A stretch of DNA of 64,000 nucleotides from Cephalopachus bancanus (GCA_027257055.1 JAPVLO010000275.1:682001-746000), one strand, 5' to 3'. Shown: positions 1-11,345, numbered from the stretch's first letter. Notes: generated from the letters alone by a model not told the origin. Made by a program: numbers and translations.

Positions 1-234
1 GTCTTTGTTTCTGTGGTTGGATTTAGTTAATGAAAGGGAAGGGAAGGGGCCAGAGGTAATTGTAGGTCTGAACTTTAGGCAGATAAGGGAACTCCAGGGA
101 ATCCTTTGCTGTGAGAGACAGTGGGGAGTGGCAGAGATCAGAGAGATGTCTCCTTTTTCAGTTCAGCATGTGCAAAGCATCATATTTTGGGATGTCTCTG
201 AGCTCCAGCAATGTTTTCAAAGTTAATCCGTGTT
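1..234. other. unique sequence, nothing recognised
   Basis: No repeat, RNA gene or convincing coding exon is visible here. Short open frames cross it but none resembles a known protein. Confidence 0.4.
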
Positions 235-545
235 GTAGTATGAATCAGTATTTCACTCCTATTTATTGTCAAAAAGTCTCTGTTTTGTGTGTGTATATAT
301 ACCACAACTTGTTTATCTATTCAACAGTTGATGGGCATTTGATTTATTCTCACCTTTTGTCTATTGTGCAATCATATTGTCACGAACATTCATGTACAAG
401 TTCCTGTGTAGAATGGGGTTTTCATTTGTCTTGGGTATACCTAGGAGTTTGGAACTGCTGGGTCGTGGTGATTGCATGTTTCCTTTTTTGAGGACCCGCC
501 CAACTGTTTTCCAGCGTGGCTCCACCAGCCAGAACGTCTTGGTTT
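235..545 (-). repeat. old L1 (L1M-type) fragment, end of ORF2
   Basis: Read in reverse this matches the last part of L1 ORF2. The plus strand shows the usual antisense landmarks: a target like ATATATACCACA, then GTTTATC, CAGTTGATGG and a CTAGGAGT..GGAACTGCTGG block. It is diverged and has no intact frame. It is an old insertion with no poly(A) end or TSD that I can define. Confidence 0.7.
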
Positions 546-1640
546 TCATTTCCTCCTTTGCTCTGGTTCTGGACTGGCAATGGCAGACAATGCAACAGAG
601 GCAGCGGGGCCTGAGGGGTCCATTGGTTTTGCAGATCAACGGCTCCCTCTTCTGTTGCTAGTGTGAAGGGCCGTTTCCTCAGGACAGGACACCCTTTTTC
701 TTCTGTCAGGGATTGCTATGGTGCCCTCTTCAGCTGGGTCCTTAATTTTTTTTCGGCTACTTTTTCCTCTCTCTGTCTTCTGGGTGTGCTGCAGACGTGA
801 GCGATGGGTGGTTTTGTTTTCTCTCCTTGCTAATCTGTAAAGTTTTAATGAGAAAGAGTGGAGCGATTCTAATTTAGGAGCATAGTTTCAGATAGTGAAA
901 AAATGCCACGAGGAGAAGAGAATAGGCCAAAGTACTAGAGCAAACAGAAATTCCACATATACAGGATGTTTTTATGGGTTGTATTGTGTCTCCCAAAAAG
1001 ATACGGTTTGGATGTTGGGTGAGAGAGGACGGGAGGAGTGAAGTCTGACTGCTGAGTTTTTGGCCTGAGCAGCTGGTGACATTCCCAGGGAGGGGGACAC
1101 AGAATCAGGTTTTAGTCCTTTAACCTTTGAAATGTCTAAACAGCAAGTATATAAACAACTTCTGTTTTTTCTCAAAAGACGATTAAAACAGGTTCCCTGC
1201 ATTCCTTACACACACTTACCTATGATTTGTATAATGCAAATGGGTCATCTCTGGAACACACAGACATTCAGAACCGGTCCTCCACATATGCTTAACTGCA
1301 GAAACAAAAATAACTCACCAAGTTAGAGTCCAAGGTGTGGATTCTCCACTTTCCCCCGTGCAGCCGGTGAGAGGAACGATGGCATGGCAGTCGGCGTGCT
1401 GCTCAGGAAGAGAGAGACCTCAGCCAGCTCTCCAGCATCAGAGCAGCTCTCCAAATATGACTTTAATGACAGGGTTCAGAGCTCAGCCTGGTTTTCCTCC
1501 CATGAAGAGGGAGCTGGGGAGTGTAAGTGTTCCCGGGAGAGTCTACATTACACCAGCAAGAAAACAAGCGGTAGCAATCCATGCTGTTTGCTACCCATGG
1601 TGAAGGGCCTGTTGCATTTCTTTAGAGAGAGCCCTTTCTT
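546..1640. other. unique sequence, no gene seen
   Basis: About 1.1 kb without a recognisable repeat or RNA gene. Short frames on both strands show no known domain and no bounded exon pattern, so I do not call any of them. Confidence 0.4.
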
Positions 1641-1647
1641 CTTCTTC

Positions 1648-1933
1648 TTTTTTTTTTTTTTGAGTTGGAGTCTCACTCGGTCACCCAGACTGGAGTGCAG
1701 TGGCCGCTCCCGGCCACCGCAGCCTCCACCTGCTGGGCTCCGGCGATCCTTCCACCTCAGCCTTCCGAGTAGCCGGAATTACAGGTGCGCGCTACCACGC
1801 CCAGCTGATTTTTTGATTTATTGTAGAAATGAGGTCTCGTTGCCCAGGCGGGTCTCGAACCCGTGGGCTCAGGCAATCCACTCATCTCAGCCTCCCAAGG
1901 CACGAGATTACAGGCTGAGCCACCCAGCCCGGC
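1648..1933 (-). repeat. Alu, strepsirrhine type
   Basis: Full-length dimeric Alu read from its T-run (poly(A) tail) to the CCGGGC end. A candidate TSD AGCCCTTTC lies on each side (near 1630 and 1938). It carries the CGCTCCCGGCCACCGCAGCC segment typical of the Alus in this window. Confidence 0.93.
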
Positions 1934-3999
1934 AAGACAGCCCTTTCGTGGAGAGGGACGCAATGGTTAGTGAATGGCAACAGACACCGGGATAGTGAAA
2001 CAAGATCTGTATCTTGGCTAGATGGCAAGTACCCAGCAGTTGCCCTGGAAGTGGTGTTACAGGCACCAAGTCTTGGGTGTACGGATTTTTACTGTTGAGC
2101 CAGGTTCTGCTGATAGAGCATGTCTCGTAAACAGCCAAGTCTGCAGAAGACAGGCACTGACAGGACAGTGCAGGGGAGCACGGGTACGAGGCAGGGCAGT
2201 GTCCCTGAGGAGCTGGTGGCTAGGAGGCAGTGCCCGAGGGGAAGGACTGGCCTTGATCTCTCCAGGCTGGAAGGAGAGGCTGAAGAGTAGGCACAGATGC
2301 TTGGAGCAAGTTCTCACCTGATGACTGCAACTTCCTCTTTGAAGTAGGAAGAGAGATTCAAGGGCTTCAGGAAACCAAAGACTTGAAATGACCACGACAG
2401 AAAGTGGCAGGGAGAGCTGGCTTGCGGACACACCAGGATTGCTGGGCATGCTGACATGACTGGCTTTGATATTTCTCTCTGGTTGGGCCTGGCAGTGCCA
2501 GCTCAGAAACAGAAAAGGCAGATAGGGCTCTTCCAGTCAAGCATGCCCAGGTAGACAGCAAAGGACAAAGGACCAAGGGTGTTCCAAACGTTGGCAAAGG
2601 AAGCTGGAGATTGAGTGAGGAAATAGGTAATGCAGGCTAACTGTTATAACCATCACAACGCCTACATTACGGGGTCCACACAGGCCTCACAGCTCTGGGC
2701 AGACCTAGGTCAGTGGGACCCAAGGACCCAGGCCACAGTGGTGCCACCACCCTCCACCCGCAGTTTCTGAGGTCTCCCTGCTCTTAGCATCCAGCCTGGG
2801 GAGGGAACATCACCAGTGCCTGCGAGCAGCTTTAAAGGGGTCAGACCGGAAGCGATGTATTGTGACCTCACCTAGCTGCAAGGGACGCTGGGAGATATCT
2901 GGTTGTGTGTCTGGGAAAAGGATCAGCAGTTGGGCTCTGCCGGGTTTAACGACATAGACTGTGGAACACAAGCAGTATGAGGTGAGATAGGGGCACGAGA
3001 AAGTCCCCCTGGAGTTAGAAGACATGCTTTTCGTTAAAGAAAACTACAGGAGACTTGAAAACCAACCTCAAGTGCTGTCCACACCCGCTGGGAGGCAGCA
3101 GCTGTGGATTCTCTAGTTTGGTGCAGTGAAATTTAAAGAGAATGAGAAACTTTGTCAACCATAGGCCGAAATGCACATCTGAGATTCGGAACAACCACGT
3201 GCACATCGACACAGCTGTCCCTACTCACAGCCGTATCACGGAGCCATGTCACAGAATTAAAAGCTCACAGCATTGAGAAAACTTGGCACTTAATCTTTAC
3301 AGCACGAAATAATCCACATTTAAGAATCTTCAGATTTTATGTATGTCAGGAGGAATTTATTGGCAAACTGTGAGCCCATGCCCTCCCTCCAATGCTCTTT
3401 ATTACTAAAATGGCTCTTAGAAACATGTCCCTCTCTCTTCAAGTTCTGCATCCTTGTGAAGCATGCTGAGTGTATGCTCGATAGTGGAGAGGTTGAGGCC
3501 CAGAGCAGTTACAGCTCAGAATAAGTGCCCCGTTGGGGTACAGAGCTCTTGGGCTGGGCACGGGGTTAGGGGTGACTGCTATGGGTTCAGGAGCAAGTCC
3601 TTATGAAGTCATATCCAGGGCATGGATGGAGAGGGGCAGCAGTGAGCCGACAGAGAGAGATGTGCCTGCAGTGCTGGGGAGGTTCCCCTGTGCACTACAG
3701 GCAGGCTTCGGAGAGGCAGGGCCGTCCTCTTCCTGGGGCCAGGTAGTACGGCCTAATCCATTAAAACGGTGGACCTGTTAAGGATGTCACAAAACACCAT
3801 ACAACAGAAGGGAGAGGATGGTCCATGAATATCAGTACGCTGGGACATATTTTATCCTATTGTAAAAATTATTTTTATTTGGGCGAAACCAAAACTGTGA
3901 CTGCCTTCTGTGGACCTATTCACCTTTTCTTCTGTTAGACGTATGATTTTCCTGTAGTCACCCATGGCAGGGTGGCTTTGTAAGTACCCAAACATGCAT
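1934..3999. other. unique sequence; contains source-like copy of a 70-bp duplicated segment
   Basis: About 2 kb with moderate GC and no recognised repeat, RNA gene or exon. At 3601-3675 it holds a segment that reappears inside an Alu at 5819-5893. Short frames are present, but none resembles a known protein. Confidence 0.4.
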
Positions 4000-4013
4000 C
4001 TACATTTTCTTTT

Positions 4014-4313
4014 TTTTTTTTTTCCTTTTTTTTTTTTTAGTTGGAGTCTCACTCTGTCACCCAGGCTAGAGTAAGTGGCACACTCATGGCCACCCCAGCG
4101 TTGACCTACTGGGCTCCGGCGATGCTTCTGCCTCAGCCTTCCAAGTAGCTGGAACTATAGGTGTGCGCTACACCCGGCTAATTTTTTGATTTATTGTAGA
4201 GATGAGGTCTTGCAAAATTGCCGGGGCTGGTCTTGAAACTGTCAGCTCAGGCAATCCACTTGTCTCGACCCCCTAAAGTGCTGGGATTACAGCCTGAACC
4301 CCTGAGCCCAGCC
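4014..4313 (-). repeat. Alu
   Basis: Dimeric Alu in antisense, T-run first. A perfect 13-bp TSD, CTACATTTTCTTT, lies at 4000-4013 and 4314-4326, with the left copy merging into the T-run. Several substitutions suggest middling age. Confidence 0.93.
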
Positions 4314-4326
4314 CTACATTTTCTTT

Positions 4327-5155
4327 AAGTAATGAGGGTTCTGATCTCTTAATAGAAATAGACATGGAAAATGCTGGAGTTTTAAAGGTTAATGAGTATA
4401 TCATGGATTACATTTGTATTCAAATGGACACGGACAGTGATTCCATTGGGCGATAGTTTAATGATAGTTTACACTAGTTTAATAATAATCCTTAGAGTGA
4501 GCAATAATAGTGAAATTAAGATTGGGAGCCGTTAATGGTTTTATGATTTCTGTGTATTACAGCTTTGGTTGCTTGTAAATTTGTGTGTATGCATTTGGCT
4601 CATTAAATGTTCAACTGAATTGTAATATTCAGCCTAATATTACATACCTCTTTGCTGTTTATACTCAAATTTTAAAGTGTAATTTCAAGGAAAAATTAGT
4701 CAGCTAAATTAACACACAATGAGAGTGTATGAATTTTATGATAAAGTTTCATCTCCTTAAATAATACAATTCTCTGATTCTTCCAAATGGACTTTTAATT
4801 TCCTTTCTCAGTTAAAATATCTTTGGCCTTGTTTAGTAATTTACATTAAACAGAGAATGTTTTTACAAATCAGCAAAACTGCTATAATTACAACCATACT
4901 CTTAATTCATGTAAATATCATCAATGACTTATAATAATTATAACTATTGGATTCTAATTGCAGGATTAAAAAGAAAATACTACTTTAAAACTATTTTACC
5001 CACAGAGTGTATTTGCAGAACTACTAACTTGTCAACAAGAAATTCAAAGAACCGCTCATTGAATTTATTCATTACTTTACAATTTTAATTTGATTCCATT
5101 TTGAGGAGGTAATACATACACATGGTTCAAAACCCAAAAAGAATATCTCTAAAAA
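4327..5155. other. AT-rich unique sequence
   Basis: AT-rich stretch without a recognisable repeat family or open reading frame of note. It may hide very old repeats, but I cannot name one. Confidence 0.35.
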
Positions 5156-5160
5156 GTCTT

Positions 5161-5455
5161 GCCAAGCTCAGTGGCTCAGTCTGTAATCCCAGCACTTTGG
5201 GAGGCCAATGTGAGTGGACTGACTGAGCCCGCAGGTTCGAGACCAGCCCGGGGAACTTGAAGAGACCTCGACTCTACAATAAATTGAAAACTAACTGGGT
5301 GTGGTAGCGCATGCCTGTAGTTCCAGCTACTTGGAAGGCTGAGGCGGAAGGATCGCCGGAGCCCAGCAGGTCCACGCTGGGGTGGCCATGAGTGTGCCAC
5401 TGCACTCTAGTCTGGGTGACAGAGAGAGACTCCAACTCAAAAATAAATTATTAAA
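5161..5455 (+). repeat. Alu
   Basis: Sense-oriented Alu that starts GCCAAGCTCAGTGGCTCAG and ends AACTCAAAAATAAATT. It is flanked by a short AAAGTCT repeat that is the likely TSD. Confidence 0.92.
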
Positions 5456-5466
5456 AAAATAAAGTC

Positions 5467-6076
5467 TATGTTTTAGTCCATTTTGTGTTGCTGTAGTAGA
5501 ATACCTGAGACTGGGCAATTCTGTAAAGACCAGAAATTTCTTCTCTGGCAATTCTGGAGACTGGGAAGTTCAAGATGAAGGCATCTTGTGAGTACCTTTT
5601 GACTGTGTACTCATACGTTGGAAAGCAAGAGGAAGCAAAGTTGTTCCATCAAAACCCCTTATAGGGGAACCTAACCCCATTTATAATGAGCCTTCATGGC
5701 CTAATCATCTGTTTTTAATTTTTTATTTTTGAGTTGGGGGTCCCACTCTTTTGCCAAGGCTGGAGTACAGTGCCATGATCACAGCTCACCACACCCTTGA
5801 ACTCCTGGCCTCCAGCAATTATGGAGTCACATCCAGGGCATGGATGGAGAGGTGCAACAGAGGGCAGACAGAGAGAGATGTGCCCACAGTGCCTCCTGAG
5901 TAGCTGGGACTGCAGGTGCACGGCACCACACTGGGCTAATTTTTTTTTTTCAGGGATAATGTCTCTCTCTGTTGCTCAGGCTGGTCAACCTAATCACCTC
6001 TTAAAGGCCCAACCTCTTAATACAGTCACACTGGCAACACCTGCTTTTTGGAGGGGACACATTCAAACCATAGCAT
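5467..6076 (-). mobile_element. MaLR LTR (MST/THE1-like), minus strand
   Basis: The plus strand opens with TTAGTCCATTTTGTGTTGCT and closes with GGAGGGGACACATTCAAACC. These are the reverse complements of the 3' and 5' ends of MST/THE1-type MaLR LTRs (ERVL-MaLR class). An Alu interrupts it at 5708-5988. No internal MaLR region is attached, so it is a solo LTR. Confidence 0.75.
5708..5988 (-). repeat. 5'-truncated old Alu with a foreign 70-bp insert
   Basis: Antisense Alu inside the MaLR LTR. The TSD CCTAATCA is present at 5700-5707 and 5989-5996. It starts with a T-rich tail and stops at GGCTGGTC, so its 5' half is missing. Bases 5819-5893 are not Alu. They copy 3601-3675 and replace about 15 bp of Alu just before CCTCCTGAGTAGCTGG. 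Confidence 0.85.
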
Positions 6077-6262
6077 AATGGAATACTCCTTGCAGCATTA
6101 CTAGTAATAGCTCAATCCAGAAAAAATTCTAGTGTCCACCAATAGTAAGTGTAGTAGCATATACATGCAATCGAGTACCACACAGCAATAAAAATGAACA
6201 AGTACTCACAAATGCAGCAATATGCCAACATAATGTTGAGGCATAATGTTGACACATACAAT
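6077..6262 (+). repeat. old L1 3' fragment
   Basis: Diverged sense-strand L1 sequence resembling the end of ORF2, with ACACAGCAATAAAAATGAACAAG as the clearest landmark. It is short and has no defined ends. Confidence 0.5.
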
Positions 6263-6267
6263 TCTTC

Positions 6268-6566
6268 TTTTTTTTTTTTTTTTCTGAGTCAGAGTCTCAC
6301 TCTGTCGCCCAGGCTGGAGTGCAGTGGCACGTTCATGGCCATCAAATCCTTGACCTGCTGGACTCAGGTGATCCCTCTGCCTCGGCCTTTGAAGTAGCCA
6401 GAACTACAGGCATGTGCTACCACGCCCAGCTAATTTTTTGATATATTGTAGAGATGAGATCTTATTAATTTGCTCAGACTGGTCTGGAACCCTGGGCTCA
6501 GGCAATCCTCTCATCTCTGCCTTCCAAAGTGCTGGGATTACAGGCATGAGCCACCGTGCCCAACCC
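6268..6566 (-). repeat. Alu
   Basis: Dimeric antisense Alu from a T-run to GTGCCCAACC. A near-identical TSD, AATT(C/A)TTCTTTTTT, lies on both sides. Confidence 0.92.
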
Positions 6567-6574
6567 AATTATTC

Positions 6575-7805
6575 TTTTTTTAAACTGTTATTATAAATAC
6601 ATGGAGTACAAGTCAGGATTAGGAGCATAAATAAGGTATGTGGAGGTGAAGTTTGGGCCTCCCACCGGTCCTCACTTTCCCTGGTTTAGGATCAGGTACC
6701 CTTTGTGTCATTACGTGCCCTCCACTTCCTCCCTCTCTTGGCAGTGTTCCACCACTGCCGATCCCTCCCTTGTGCTATTGTGATTAACGTTCAGGTTCCA
6801 CTTATGAGTGGGAACATGTGGTATTTGGCTCTTTGTTTCTGTGATTGATCACTAAGAATGATTGTCTCCAATTCCACCCAATTAGTTGAGAAGTCCCTGA
6901 TTTTGTCCTTCTTTATGACTGTGCAATATTCTGTTGTCTGTATGTATCACATTTTCTTTATTCAGTCTAATTTCAATGGGCAATAGAGTTGGTTCCTTGT
7001 TTTTGCTATTGTGAATAGTGTGGTAATAAACATGCGTGTTCAGGTGTCTTTTTTGTAGAACGATTTTTGTTCCTCCGGGTATATTCCCAGGAGGAGGGGG
7101 ATTGCTGGATCGTATGGAAGGTCAATTTCTAGCTCCTTTAGAAATTGTCACACTATTTTTCATAGAGGTTGGACTAGTTTGCACTCCCACCAATGTATAG
7201 AAGTGTCCCCTTTTCCCTGCATCTGGACAAGCATTTATTGTTTTTTGATTTATTAATCATGGCCATCCTTAATGTGATAAGCTGGTATCTCGGTGTGGTT
7301 TTGAGTTGCATTTCTCTGATGATTAGTGAAGCTGAGCATTTTTTCATGTATCTGTTGGCTGCTCATATGTCTTCTTTTGAGAAGTATCTATTCATTTCCT
7401 CTGCCCATTTTAATTTATTTTTATTTTTTTAAGTTGGAATCCTACTCTGTTGCCCAGGCTGGAGTACATGGCACGCTCAGGGCCACCCCAGCATCGACCT
7501 GCTGGGCTCAGGCAATCCTTCCGCCTCACCCTTCCAAGTAGCTGGAACTATAGGCCTGCACTACCACAGCTGGCTAATTTTTTGATTTATTGTAGAGACG
7601 AGGTCTCACCATGTTGCCCAGGCTGGTCTTGAAACCACGGGCTCAGGCAATCCTTTCACCTCGGTCTCCCAAAGTGCTAGAATGACAGGCCTGAGCCATT
7701 GCACCCGGCCCTCCTGCCCATTTTTAAATAGGGCTGTTTGTTTTTATTCTTTTGGTTCATTTGAGTTCTTTATAGATCCTGGATGTTAGGCCTTTGTCAG
7801 ATACA
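6575..7805 (-). mobile_element. older L1, 3' part (3' UTR and end of ORF2)
   Basis: Antisense L1 beginning with the 3' UTR just after a T-rich run and running back into ORF2. It stops abruptly in ORF2 at ...CAGATACACAG. The same L1 resumes at about 17995, because a younger L1 inserted between the two pieces. An Alu interrupts it at 7412-7713. The frame is broken throughout. Confidence 0.88.
7412..7713 (-). repeat. Alu within the older L1
   Basis: Antisense dimeric Alu. An 11-bp TSD, CTGCCCATTTT, lies at 7401-7411 and 7714-7724. Confidence 0.94.
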
Positions 7806-8255
7806 CAGCAAATTTTTAATTTAAAAAATGTGGGGTACAATTCAGGGTTAGGTCTACAAATGTTCATTATGCAGGCACCCTTGTTGATGAGGTGTGCCCC
7901 CCCCATCCTCCGGCAGTTTCCCACTACTGCCAATCCCATCCTCCCCGACCCCCGGCAGTTTCTAACTACTGCCAATCCTTTACTTACGATAATTATTCAA
8001 GGTCTGCTTATGAGTGAGAACAATCAGTTCTTTGCTTCTGTGATAGATCACTCAGTATTATAAACTCTAAGTCCATCCATCCAAGTTGCTGTGAAGTTCA
8101 TGATTTTGCCCTTATTTTTGGCTGGGTAATAGTCCATCGTGTATATGTACCACATTTTTTTATCCAGTCCTCTTTCGGTGGGCAGCACGGTTGGGTCCAT
8201 GTTTTTGCTATTGTGAACGATGCTGCGATAAACATACGTGTGCAGGATCTTTTTC

Positions 8256-8341
8256 TTTCTTTCTTTTTTCTTTTTAGAAAGCAGGATTTATTAAGGGACA
8301 GAAAAGCTCCCACGGTGGGAGAGGACCCAAAGGGGTTGCCC
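8256..8341 (-). mobile_element. short poly(A)-tailed retrocopy, R-region-like (copy B)
   Basis: An 86-bp insertion in L1 ORF2. Read on the minus strand it starts GGGCAACCCC, contains CCGTGGGAGCTTTTCTGTCC, then an AATAAA signal, and ends in a mixed A/G tail (8256-8275 as T/C on plus). The TSD is AGGAT(C/T)TTTTTC at 8244-8255 and 8342-8353. The same ~65-nt sequence with the same two ends occurs at 13733-13809. The motif order GTGGGAGCTTT..AATAAA..TGCT resembles the R region of class I ERV LTRs. That origin is inference; the copy, tail and TSD are seen directly. Confidence 0.75.
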
Positions 8342-8443
8342 AGGATTTTTTTCATAGAGTGATTTAAGTTCTTCCTGGTATATCTCAGCAGGGGGATTGC
8401 GAGGTTGTATGGAAGGTTGATTTTTAGATCTTTTAGAAATCGC

Positions 8444-8729
8444 AGCCAGGCTCGGTGGCTCAGCCTGTAATCTCGTGCCTTGGGAGGCTGAGGTGAGTGG
8501 ATTGCCTGAGCCCGCAGGTTCGAGACCCACCTGGGCACTTGGTGAGACCTCATCTCTACAATAAATCAAAAAATTAGCCGGGTGTGATAGCGCGCGCCTG
8601 TAGTTCCAGCTACTTGGAAGGCTGAGGCGGAAGGATCTCTGGAGCCCAGGAGGTCAAGGCTGCGGTGGCTGGAAGTGGCCACTGCACTCCAGTCTGGGCG
8701 ACAGAGTGAGATTCTAACTCAAAAAAAAG
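8444..8729 (+). repeat. Alu within the younger L1
   Basis: Sense Alu starting AGCCAGGCTCGGTGGCTCAG and ending in AACTCAAAAAAAA. The TSD AGAAATCGC is near 8435-8443, and a copy with one extra A is at about 8730-8739. Confidence 0.93.
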
Positions 8730-9290
8730 AGAAAATCGCCAAACTGTTTTCAACAGAGTTTGTATTAGTATACACTCCCACCAACAGTGTAGAAGTGTTC
8801 CCTTTTCGCCGCATCCTCTCCAGCATCTGTTATTTTTGCGTTGTTGACGATGGTCATCCTGATCCTGACTGGAGTTAGGTGTTATCTCAGTGTGGTTTTA
8901 ATTTGCATTTCTCTGCCTAGTGAGGCTGAGCATTTTTTCTGGTATCTGTTGGTTACTCATGTGTCTTCTTCTGAGAAATATCTATTTTTTTTTGCCCACT
9001 CTGTAATGGGGCTGTTAGTTTTTTTTATTTTTGGCACATCTGAGTTCCTTGTAGATGCTAGATGTTAGGCCGCTGTTGGCCATACAGTTGGCAGATATTT
9101 TTTCCCAATCTGTGGGATGTCTCCCCGCTCTCTTGATGGTTTCTTTGGCTTTACAGAAGCTTGTCAGTTTGATAAGGTCCCACTTGTCTTTCTTCTCTCT
9201 TACGGCGTGGGCACCTGGGGTTTTGATCAGGAATTGGTTGCCAGTTCCAATTTCCATAAGGGTGTCTCCTGCATTTTCTAAGGTTCTTAT

Positions 9291-9498
9291 TGGTTTTTTG
9301 TTTTTGTTTTGGTGCACTGTTCCTGGAAGTACTGCAATAGCAGGTTGATGTGCACAGTGTACAGAGCAAGCTCCTATTCAATCTCCCTGCCCCCCAAATC
9401 CATTTAATATATTGTCCTTGGATAGAGGATGTATCAGATATTAAACTGATAGGAACAGATACTACACTTGATCTTAGCCAAAAGGCTGAGAAGAGATT
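9291..9498 (-). pseudogene. RNU2P: U2 snRNA retropseudogene
   Basis: The reverse complement of 9311-9497 aligns to U2 snRNA over its full length of about 187 nt, from the 5' ATC(G/T)CTTCTC to the 3' GTGCACC. The branch-point-pairing GTGTAGTA is intact. The Sm site is altered: ATTTTTGG reads ATTTGGGG. A poly(A)-like tail (T-rich on plus, 9291-9310) follows the RNA 3' end. A 10-bp repeat, AGGTTCTTAT, flanks it at 9281-9290 and 9499-9508. It therefore arrived by L1-type reverse transcription into L1 ORF2. No snRNA promoter came with it, so it is not expected to be functional. Confidence 0.95.
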
Positions 9499-10344
9499 AG
9501 GTTCTTATAGTTTGAGGTTTTACGTTTAGGTCTTTGATCCATTTAGAGTTGACTTTTGTATATAGTGCTAGGTAGGGGTCTTGTCTTAATCTTCTGGTCA
9601 GCCAGTTTCCTCAACACCATTTACTGATTAGGTTCTCCTCTCTCCAGTGGTTGGTGGTGGAGGCTTTGTCGAAGATGAGTTGGTTGAGAAATTGAGGCTT
9701 TGCTTCTGTAATCTCTGTCCTGTTCCATTGGTCTATATGCCTATCCTTGTACCAATACCAGGCTGTTTTGATTATTGTAGCTTTATAATAAAGTATAAAG
9801 GAGTGTGATACCTCCGCTTTGTTATTTTTTGCTGAGGATTGTTTTGGCTAATTGTGGTTGTTTATGCTTCCATATGAATTCCTGGATTGTTGTTCCCAGG
9901 TCTGAGAAGAATGCTGCTGGTAATTTAATGGGTATTGCATTAAATCTGTAGATTGACTTGGGTAAGATGGACATCTTAACAATGTTGATTCTTCCAATCC
10001 ATGAGCATGAAATATTTTACCATTTGTTTGTGTCATCTTTGATTTCTTTGAGCAGTGTTTTGTAGCTTTCGTTGTAAAGGTCTTTCATGTCTCTGATTAA
10101 GAAGATGCCAAGGTATTTCACTTTTTTGTGGCTATTGTGAATGGGATTGTGCTTTTATTTGGGTTTCTGATTGTTTATTGTTGGTGTATAGGAATGCAAC
10201 TATCTTTGGCACATTTATTTTATATCCTGAGACTTTACCAAAGTTCTTATATCAGTGCAAGGAGGTTTTGGACAGATTCTCTCGAGTTTTTGAGATATAG
10301 AATCAAGTTGTCTCTAAAGAGGGATAACTTGACTTCCTCTTTTC

Positions 10345-11200
10345 CTATTTGGATACCCCTGATCTCCCTCTCTTGTCTGATTGTTCTAGCCAGGGCTTCC
10401 AGAACTGTGTTGAAAGGAGAGATGAGAGTGGGCTTCCTTGTCTTGTTCTAGCTTTCAGAGGAAATGGCTCCAATTTCTCTCTGTTTAGCATTTTGTTGGC
10501 TGTGGGTTTCTCATAGATGGCGCTTATTATTTTGAGGTATGTTCCATCTATGCCTACATGTTCAAGGGTTTTTATCAAGAAGGGGTGCTGAATTTTATCA
10601 AAAGCTTTTCCCGCATCTAATGATATAATCATGTGCTTTATGTTTTTGTTTTGTTTTGTTTTTGAGTTGGAGTCTCACTCCATCGCCTAGGCTGGAGTGC
10701 AGTGGCATGTTCACGGCAACCCCAGCATCAACCTGCTGGTCTCAGGGATCCTTCCATCTCAGCCTTCCAAGTAGCTGCAACTACAGGCGGATGCTACCAC
10801 AGCCAGCTAATTTTTTTGATTTTTTTTTAATTGGAGAGATGAGGTCTTGCCAAGTTGTCCAGGCTGTTCTTGAACCTGTGGGCTCAGACAATCAGCTCAC
10901 CTTGGCCTTCCAAAGTGCTGAGATTACAGGCTTGAGCCACTGTGCCCAGCCAGTGGATGATTTTTGAGATGTGGTGTTGGATTCGGTTTGCTAGGATCTT
11001 GTTGAGAATTTTAGCATCTATGTTCAAGGATATTGGCCTGTAGTTCTCTTTCTTTGTTGGATCTTTACCTGGTTTGGGTATCAATGTGATGTTAGCTTCA
11101 TAAAATGATTTGGGGAGAGTTTCATCTTTCTTAATTGCCTGGAATACTTTCAATAGGATTGGTATCAGTTCCTCCTTGTATGTTTTGTAGAATTTTACTG
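10345..11200 (-). pseudogene. L1 ORF2 reverse transcriptase fragments (younger L1)
   Basis: Minus-strand frames at 10345-10632 and 10884-11153 encode recognisable L1 ORF2 RT sequence, such as NYRPISL near 11060 and [16 protein letters not shown] near 10600. The Alu at 10641-10950 separates them, and about 95 bp of ORF2 is missing there. Near 10310 the catalytic FADD of L1 RT reads F-R-D-N, so the polymerase site is lost as well. Confidence 0.88.
10641..10950 (-). repeat. Alu with a target deletion
   Basis: Antisense Alu in L1 ORF2. I find no TSD. Against the older L1 copy (19331-19442), roughly 95 bp of L1 is absent at the site, so the insertion was accompanied by a deletion. Confidence 0.88.
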
Positions 11201-11345
11201 GAAAACCATCTGGTCCAGGGCTTTTTTGGTAGGTAGTTTTCTTATGATATAGTCCATTTCCTGGATTGTTGTTGGTCTATTTAGGGTCCTGATTTCTTCT
11301 TGTTTCAACCTGGGGAGGTTATGTGATGTCAGAAAAGTCCTCTAT

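Noticed and set aside
1384..1995. 203-codon plus frame
   Set aside because: Its second half is translated antisense Alu (the RSRPPQPPPAGLRRSF type peptide). The first part alone shows no coding signal.
9311..9497. Functional U2 snRNA gene
   Set aside because: Poly(A) tail, TSD, mutated Sm site and lack of snRNA promoter elements mark it as a retrocopy.
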